Below, one piece after another: positions 58,932-64,000 of a stretch of DNA of 64,000 bases. The DNA is taken from NCBI RefSeq assembly GCF_036375055.1, contig NZ_DASUSQ010000145.1, positions 1 to 64,000 of the forward strand, in the 5' to 3' direction. Position 1 is the first letter of the stretch; each line of letters opens with the position of its first letter. The notes under the pieces are model-generated. The model saw nothing but the letters and a program-made list of their open reading frames with translations. It was not told the origin of the DNA and did not search any database. The DNA comes from Umezawaea sp036375055 (GTDB lineage: Bacteria > Actinomycetota > Actinomycetes > Mycobacteriales > Pseudonocardiaceae). The position numbers and the translations under genes are program-made.

Positions 58932-60392
58932 CTAGCTGGGGAAGTCGTCCGCCACGGTGGCGGCCAGCTCCAGCAGCGCGAGCCTGGTCGCGGGCTCCAG
59001 CTTGTCCAGCTCGATCTCCGCGCCCTCTTCGAGGTGCGGGTCGAACGGGATCATGACCACGGAGCGGCAGCGGGACGCGAAGTGCGCCGCCAAGCGGTCC
59101 AGGTCGACCTTGCCCGAGCCCGGTCGGACCGAGTTGATGACCGCGATCGACCTGGCCACGAGGTCGCGGTAGCCGTGCGCGTCCAGCCAGTCGAGCGTGG
59201 CCGCCGAGGTCTGCGCCCCGTCGACCGAGCCGGACGAGACGAGGACCAGCGAGTCGGCCTGGTCGAGCACGCCCTTCATCGCCGAGTGCATGAGGCCGGT
59301 GCCGCAGTCGGTGAGCAGGATGTTGTAGAAGTGCTCCAGCAGCGCGACCGTGCGCAGGTAGTCCTGGTCGCTGAACGCCTCCGACACGGCCGGGTCCTGC
59401 TCGCTGGCGAGCACCTCCAGCCTGCTCGGGCTCTGCGACGTGTAGGCCCGCACATCGCTGTACTTGGTGATCCTCGCCACATCGCGCAGCAGGTGCCGGA
59501 CGGTCGCGGTGGTCTCGCGGGGCACCTTGAGGGCCAGGGTGCCGCGGTCCGGGTTGGCGTCGACGGCGATGACCCGGTCGCCGCGCAGCGACGAGAACGT
59601 CGAGCCGAGCGAGGCGGTGGTCGTGGTCTTGCCGACACCGCCCTTGAGGCTGAGCATCGCGATCTTGTAGCACCCGCGCAGCGGCTGGTTGATCCGCGTG
59701 ATCAGCTCGCGGCGCCGGATGTCGGCCGGGCTCTCGCCCAGGTTGAGCAGGCCACCGGTCATCGTGTGCACGGTCTTGCGCCAGCCGGTCTGCGGTGGGC
59801 GCTTCTCCTGCCGGATGAGCCGCTGCGACGACATGTCGTGCGCGGTCATCGGCTGCTGCTGGTGCTGGTGGTGATGGCCCTGCTGGTGCGGCAGCGACTG
59901 GGGGAAGTTGTTCGGGAACGCGCCCTGGCCCTGGTACTGCTGCTGGGACGGGTCCACGTAGTGCTGGCCGGACGGGCCTCCGCCGACCTGGTAGGGGCCC
60001 GAGGGACCGCCGCTGACGGGGTACCTGCCGGACTGGCCGCCCTGGACCGGGTGCTGACCGGACGGGCCGCCGCCGACGCTGTGCTGACCGGAGGGCCCAC
60101 CGCCGACGCTGTGCTGGCCCGACGGGCCGCCACCGACGCTGTGCTGGCCCGACGGACCGCCACCGACCTGGTGGGCGCCGGACGAGCCGCCACCCACCTG
60201 GTACGGGCCCGACGGGCCGCCGCTGACGGTGTGCTGGCCGGACTGGCCACCACCGGCCTGCTGGGCCGCGTCGACCTGGTGTGCGCCCGACTGAGCCGGG
60301 TTGGTTTGGTTCATGTGGCCCTCCGCGCCCGTGGGCTGCGGCTGCCATGACACGTTGTGCCGCGGCTCAGGCTCCTCGTAGCGACCAGTCAC
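58932..60392 (-). CDS. EspI-like MinD/ParA-family ATPase with repetitive N-terminus
   Basis: 486 residues from GTG at 60392 with GGGGAGGA eight bases upstream; the longer TTG start at 60464 lacks one. The first ~50 residues are polar. Residues ~51-150 are ten decapeptide repeats (SGQHSVGGGP type), then a Gln/His-rich linker. The ATPase follows from ~205: GWRKTVHTMTGGLLNLGESP, deviant Walker A LSLKGGVGKTTTTASLGS (~248-265), DANPDRGTLALKVP and a Walker B-type LLTDCGTG. This arrangement matches EspI of type VII (ESX) secretion loci, where it acts as an ATP-dependent modulator (family knowledge). No ESX core genes are in the window. Confidence 0.8.
   Translation of the reverse strand: MTGRYEEPEPRHNVSWQPQPTGAEGHMNQTNPAQSGAHQVDAAQQAGGGQSGQHTVSGGPSGPYQVGGGSSGAHQVGGGPSGQHSVGGGPSGQHSVGGGPSGQHSVGGGPSGQHPVQGGQSGRYPVSGGPSGPYQVGGGPSGQHYVDPSQQQYQGQGAFPNNFPQSLPHQQGHHHQHQQQPMTAHDMSSQRLIRQEKRPPQTGWRKTVHTMTGGLLNLGESPADIRRRELITRINQPLRGCYKIAMLSLKGGVGKTTTTASLGSTFSSLRGDRVIAVDANPDRGTLALKVPRETTATVRHLLRDVARITKYSDVRAYTSQSPSRLEVLASEQDPAVSEAFSDQDYLRTVALLEHFYNILLTDCGTGLMHSAMKGVLDQADSLVLVSSGSVDGAQTSAATLDWLDAHGYRDLVARSIAVINSVRPGSGKVDLDRLAAHFASRCRSVVMIPFDPHLEEGAEIELDKLEPATRLALLELAATVADDFPS
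59943..60242 (-). repeat. In-gene 30-bp repeat array encoding ten decapeptides
   Basis: Ten consecutive 30-bp units encode SG(Q/P)(H/Y)xVxGGP. Three central copies are identical at protein level (SGQHSVGGGP). Typical of expandable coding repeats. Confidence 0.9.
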
Positions 60393-60513
60393 CGCTGGGG
60401 TCCTCCCCTGAGCAAGCGGATCGAGACCTCCCCGACCCCCACCTGGGACGGTAGTCGGCGACAACAGGTTCCACTAACGGGGGTGGGCATCCCACCTGGG
60501 GTGATGTCGGAGG

Positions 60514-61476
60514 TCAGCCGACGCCCGCATAGGAATGCAACCCGCTCGTCACCAAGTTGATGAAGAAGAGGTTGAACACGGTCAGCAGGAAGCCGAGCGT
60601 GTTGATCCACGCGGCGTTCGCCCCGCGCCACCCCGCGGTCGCGCGGGCGTGCAGGTAGGCCGCGTAGACGACCCACGACACGAACGCCACGGTCTCCTTG
60701 GGGTCCCAGCCCCAGAAGCGGCCCCACGCGGCCTCGGCCCAGATCGCGCCGAACATGATGCCGATCGTGAACAGCGGGAACGCCAGCACGGTGCTGCGGT
60801 AGGCGAGCCGGTCGAGCGTGTCGGCCGACGGGAGCCTGCCCGCGAGCTTCGCGAACTTCTCCGGCTTGCGGTCGTTGGTCGCCTTCGCCAGGTACAGCAG
60901 GCTCGCGACGCCCGGCACCAGCAGCATGCCGGTGGAGATCGAGATGACCGAGACGTGGATGACGAGCCAGTACGACTGGAGCGCGGGCTGCACGGGCGCG
61001 GCGGGCGCGTAGAGGGCCGTGCCGCCGAGGAACATGAGGATCACGACCGGCACGAGCACGAACCCGCCGAGCCTGCGGACCGGGAACGACCGCATCAGCA
61101 CGACGAACGTGATCACGGCGGCCAGCGTCAGCAGCGCGCCGTACTCGTACATGTTGCCCCAGGGGGCGCGGCCGGTCGCGATCCCGCGCAGCACCAGCGA
61201 GGCCGCGTGGAACAGGGCGCCCAGCAGCGTCAGCGCCACGGCCGCGCGGCCGAACCGCTCGGCGCGGGACCGCTCTGGCTTCGTCGGCACGACCAGGCCG
61301 GGCTTCCAGGTCCCGCCCGCGCCGCCCGCGACGACGAGGTCGCGCTCCTTCGCCTTCGCCCTGGCCTTGCCGAAGGCGTACTCGTAGACGTAGAGGAACG
61401 TGGCGAGGAGGTACACGCCGACCGCGCTGTTGTACAGCCAGTCGCCGTAGGTCGCCATCGTCTCGTTGACCGGCAT
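60514..61476 (-). CDS. ccsA: Cytochrome c biogenesis protein CcsA/ResC (haem handling)
   Basis: 320 residues, multi-pass membrane protein of the system II cytochrome c synthase. The haem-binding WWD-type motif is AAWGRFWGWDPKETVAFVSW. Earlier, RAPWGNMYEYGALLTLAAVI and IHVSVISISTGMLLVPGVAS are typical CcsA helices with His ligands. ATG at 61476 has GGAG five bases upstream and sits on the resB stop (TGATG). Works with ResB to attach haem to apocytochrome c outside the membrane. Confidence 0.93.
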   Translation of the reverse strand: MPVNETMATYGDWLYNSAVGVYLLATFLYVYEYAFGKARAKAKERDLVVAGGAGGTWKPGLVVPTKPERSRAERFGRAAVALTLLGALFHAASLVLRGIATGRAPWGNMYEYGALLTLAAVITFVVLMRSFPVRRLGGFVLVPVVILMFLGGTALYAPAAPVQPALQSYWLVIHVSVISISTGMLLVPGVASLLYLAKATNDRKPEKFAKLAGRLPSADTLDRLAYRSTVLAFPLFTIGIMFGAIWAEAAWGRFWGWDPKETVAFVSWVVYAAYLHARATAGWRGANAAWINTLGFLLTVFNLFFINLVTSGLHSYAGVG

Positions 61477-63026
61477 CAGCTCTCCTTGTCCTGACCGGCA
61501 GAGAGGAGGTCTCGGGACAACCCGGTGAACTCCCCGCCGTAGCCTGCCTGGTCGGTGCGCGCGAGACCACCGACCTCGATGAACGTACGCCCGTCGTCCC
61601 GAGGGGACACCCGCACCCACACGCGGCGGCGGCGGATCGCGAGCGAGACGCCGAGGCCTGCCACCATCAGCATCGAGAACACGAGCACGTAGACCTGGGC
61701 CGGGTCGTGGGACACCTGGAGCGACACCCAGTCGGTGACGCCGTCGAAGCGGATCACCGTGCCGTCGTCGAGCGTGATCTCCTGGCCCACTTCGAGGTTC
61801 TGCCGGGCGACCTTGGTCAGCCTGCCATTGTCGACCATGGACCGGTCGATCGAGAAGATCGACTGGCCGCGGCCGGAGTCGGTGCCGAGGTCGCCGCGGA
61901 ACACGTCGACCGCCACCGCGGGCTTGCGCGCCTCGGGGAAGTCGGAGCTCATCAGCGTGCCGTCGAACACGGCGCTGGGCGCCAGCAGACCGGTGATGGC
62001 GAGCTGGTTCTTCCGCCGCTCCTCGGAATCGGTGATCAGCGGCGGGTCGAACTTCGTCGCGCCCTCGGACAGCAGCGTGATCGGGTCGACCGGCTTCCAC
62101 TGCACCTCGGCGGAGCGGACCTCGCCGTTCGGGAACGTGACGGTGAACTTGGGCGTGTAGCCGTGGCCCAGCAGGTAGAGCCGGTCGCCCGCGGTGCGCA
62201 GCGGGTGGTTGACCTCCAGCGGGTACGGCTTCCAGGCGCCGGTGTCGAGGTCCTCGCCGGACTGGTAGTCGATGTTGGCGCGGAAGCTCTCCGCCTGCCC
62301 GTTGTCCAGGTAGGTGGCGTGGAAGTCGTTGACCCGCACGCAGAACGGGGTGAGCTGGGTGCCGTCGACCCGCAGGCCGGGGCGGAACGAGTCGAAGTTG
62401 AAGACGCCGGAGTTGCAGTACTGCTTGCCGGTCGCCTGGACGATGACCTGGCCCTCGTAGCCGAACATCTTGCCCAGCGCGAACGCCACCAGCAGGCCGA
62501 GCAGCGCGAAGTGGAAGACGAGGTTGCCGGTCTCGCGCAGGTAGCCGCGCTCGGCGCTGATCGTGCGGACGCCGTCGGCCTCCTCGCGCTCGACCGTGCG
62601 CCAGCCCTTGAGCCGGGTGCGGGCCGCGGCGACGACCTCGTCGACGCCGCGACCGCTGTGCGCTTCGGCGTGGTGCGGCATCCGGGCCAGGTTGCGGGGC
62701 GTGAGCACCGGCTTGGCGCGCATCTGGCTGAAGTACTCCCAGAGGCGCGGCAGCAGGCAGCCGACCAGCGACACGAACAGCAGCACGTAGATCGCGGAGA
62801 ACCAGAAGCTGCCGTACACGGCGTAGAACTGGCCGCGGTCGAGCAGTCGGCCCCACCAGCCGTTCTCGGCGATGAACTCGTCCACCGCGAGGGAGTTCAG
62901 CGACCGCTGCGGCAGCAGCGCGCCGGGCATCGCACCCAGCGCGAGCAGGAAGAGCAGCGTCAGCGCCGTGCGCATGGCCGTGAGGCCGCGCCACGTGTTG
63001 CGCAGGAAGGCCAGTGCGTTCTTCAT
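61476..63026 (-). CDS. resB: Cytochrome c biogenesis protein ResB
   Basis: 516 residues. Three N-terminal helices (TALTLLFLLALGAMPGALLP, FYAVYGSFWFSAIYVLLFVS, LVFHFALLGLLVAFALG) flank a large extracytoplasmic domain (VIVQATGKQYCNSGVFNFDS, GYTPKFTVTFPNGEVRSAEV), and a last helix is near residue ~455 (VLVFSMLMVAGLGVSLAI). Partner of CcsA in system II cytochrome c maturation. ATG at 63026, with the ccdA stop directly upstream. Length within the actinobacterial range. Confidence 0.93.
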   Translation of the reverse strand: MKNALAFLRNTWRGLTAMRTALTLLFLLALGAMPGALLPQRSLNSLAVDEFIAENGWWGRLLDRGQFYAVYGSFWFSAIYVLLFVSLVGCLLPRLWEYFSQMRAKPVLTPRNLARMPHHAEAHSGRGVDEVVAAARTRLKGWRTVEREEADGVRTISAERGYLRETGNLVFHFALLGLLVAFALGKMFGYEGQVIVQATGKQYCNSGVFNFDSFRPGLRVDGTQLTPFCVRVNDFHATYLDNGQAESFRANIDYQSGEDLDTGAWKPYPLEVNHPLRTAGDRLYLLGHGYTPKFTVTFPNGEVRSAEVQWKPVDPITLLSEGATKFDPPLITDSEERRKNQLAITGLLAPSAVFDGTLMSSDFPEARKPAVAVDVFRGDLGTDSGRGQSIFSIDRSMVDNGRLTKVARQNLEVGQEITLDDGTVIRFDGVTDWVSLQVSHDPAQVYVLVFSMLMVAGLGVSLAIRRRRVWVRVSPRDDGRTFIEVGGLARTDQAGYGGEFTGLSRDLLSAGQDKES

Positions 63027-63806
63027 CTACAGCGGCAGCTCTAGGTCGTTGACGACGGTGACGCGCAGCCAGCCGACGAAGTCGCCCCACAGGCCCGTGA
63101 CGAGCGCGAGGCCGACCATGATCAGCAGCACCCCGCCGAAGACCTGCACGCCGCGCACGTGGGTGCGCAGCCAGCCGGTGACGCGGACGGCCCAGCGGGC
63201 GCCGATGGCGATCAGCACGAACGGCAGGCCGAGGCCGAGGCAGTAGGCGAGCACGAGGACCGCGCCGCGGGCCGTGGACGAGCCGACCTCCGTGCCGCGG
63301 GCGAGCGCGAGCACGCCTGCGAGCGTCGGGCCGAGGCACGGGGTCCAGCCGAGCGCGAAGACGCCGCCGAGCAGCGGGGCGCCGATCAGCCCGGCGCGCG
63401 GGCGCTTGTGCAGCCGGACGTCGCGCTGGAGCACGGGGACGAGGCCGATGAAGACCAGACCCATCGCGATGGTGATGACACCGCCGATGCGCTGGAGCAG
63501 GTCCTCGTTGAGCCACAGCGCGTCCACGAGGCCGAGCACGGCGAACGACGTCAGCGAGAACACGACCGTGAAACCGAGGACGAACAGCAGCGCGGCGCCG
63601 GTGACCCGCCAGCGGCCCGCCTTCGGCGACTCGCCGTCCTGCACGGCCGGGGCCTCGGCGCCGACCAGTCCCGCGAGGTAGGCGAGGTAGCCGGGGACGA
63701 GCGGCACCACGCACGGGGACGCGAACGAGATCGCGCCTGCGAGGAGTGCGACACCGGTGGCCAGCAGCAGCGGACCCGAGGTGGCCAGCTCCGTCCAGGG
63801 GTTCAC
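63027..63806 (-). CDS. ccdA: Thiol-disulfide transporter CcdA
   Basis: 259 residues, six-helix CcdA/DsbD-beta family, moving reducing equivalents across the membrane to keep apocytochrome c haem-binding thiols reduced. Conserved Cys in GAISFASPCVVPLVPGYLAY and FALGWTPCLGPTLAGVLALA form the redox pair. GTG start at 63806. It heads the ccdA-resB-ccsA operon. The thioredoxin-like ResA/TlpA gene that often precedes ccdA is not directly upstream on this strand. Confidence 0.93.
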   Translation of the reverse strand: MNPWTELATSGPLLLATGVALLAGAISFASPCVVPLVPGYLAYLAGLVGAEAPAVQDGESPKAGRWRVTGAALLFVLGFTVVFSLTSFAVLGLVDALWLNEDLLQRIGGVITIAMGLVFIGLVPVLQRDVRLHKRPRAGLIGAPLLGGVFALGWTPCLGPTLAGVLALARGTEVGSSTARGAVLVLAYCLGLGLPFVLIAIGARWAVRVTGWLRTHVRGVQVFGGVLLIMVGLALVTGLWGDFVGWLRVTVVNDLELPL

Positions 63807-63974
63807 GGCTCCAGAGTAGGTAGTGCTCCGAACCGACGCGGAACCGGAACCCGTTAGCGGAGTCCCAGGTCACATCCGTTGACCACTAGTTGGCATTACG
63901 AACAGTAATTACAAATGGGAAATAGTTGCGAAATTACTCTTGTGGGTGACAACCGGCGTACTTAACGTTCCTCC

Positions 63975-64000
63975 ATGCGCTCAACTCGGCTGATCTTGCC
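63975..64000 (+). CDS. Possible start of a divergent gene running off the right edge
   Basis: An ATG at 63975 opens a frame MRSTRLIL that continues off the window, with a basic-then-hydrophobic start like a signal peptide. The region before it (63880-63960) is unusually AT-rich, with TTGCGAAATTACTCTTGTGG resembling a promoter-bearing segment. No clear ribosome-binding site. Very little can be judged from eight codons. Confidence 0.25.

Overview
The window is high-GC chromosomal DNA from a filamentous actinobacterium, most likely Pseudonocardiaceae (Saccharothrix/Actinosynnema/Lentzea type). Pointers are strongly GC-biased third positions, frequent GTG starts, many 4-bp GTGA/ATGA gene overlaps, hairpin terminators without T-runs, a BldC regulator, a sunset-domain protein, an EspI-like ATPase and mycobacterium-like gene order (yajQ, htpX, prenyl synthase, menJ, menG, mannosyltransferase, men genes, ccs genes). 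This is inferred from gene content; no database search was possible.

Left part (1-11 kb): the 3' end of a tyrosine-integrase gene reads toward the 3' end of a tRNA-Tyr gene, the usual edge of an actinobacterial integrative element. Then come yajQ, rmlA, htpX and an unusual three-gene remnant of complex I (nuoB-, nuoC- and nuoI-like), a LysR regulator, and a patch with signs of old mobile DNA (7.2-9.6 kb): two diverged copies of a structured repeat, an alpha/beta hydrolase, a broken second integrase and an apparent copy of the 3' end of the dimethylargininase gene. After it come dimethylargininase with a divergent Lrp regulator and an enoyl-CoA-hydratase-like protein.

Respiratory core (12-40 kb): korAB (2-oxoacid:ferredoxin oxidoreductase), a membrane-anchored sunset-domain protein, RarD, and a complete 14-gene nuoA-N operon on the minus strand ending in a polyprenyl diphosphate synthase, so complex I and the menaquinone side chain are probably co-transcribed. 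Its 510-bp upstream region holds two perfect Rex-type palindromes and three DtxR/IdeR-like iron boxes. menJ, next door, has its own Rex-like site. menG, an MgtA-like mannosyltransferase and an inositol-phosphatase-family gene follow.

Right part (40-64 kb): paaABCDE (phenylacetyl-CoA epoxidase), then menF, menD, menB, menE and menA interspersed with an M1 peptidase and a secreted barrel protein; a cysteine desulfhydrase; an ADP-ribosylglycohydrolase; an Lrp regulator; bldC; an EspI-like ATPase with a ten-fold decapeptide repeat; and the cytochrome c maturation genes ccsA, resB and ccdA. The window therefore encodes much of an electron-transport module: NADH input (nuo), quinone synthesis (prenyl synthase, menF, D, B, E, A, G, J) and cytochrome c assembly. 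menC was not found. A 1-kb gene-free stretch between menB and menE is built from three kinds of short tandem repeats.
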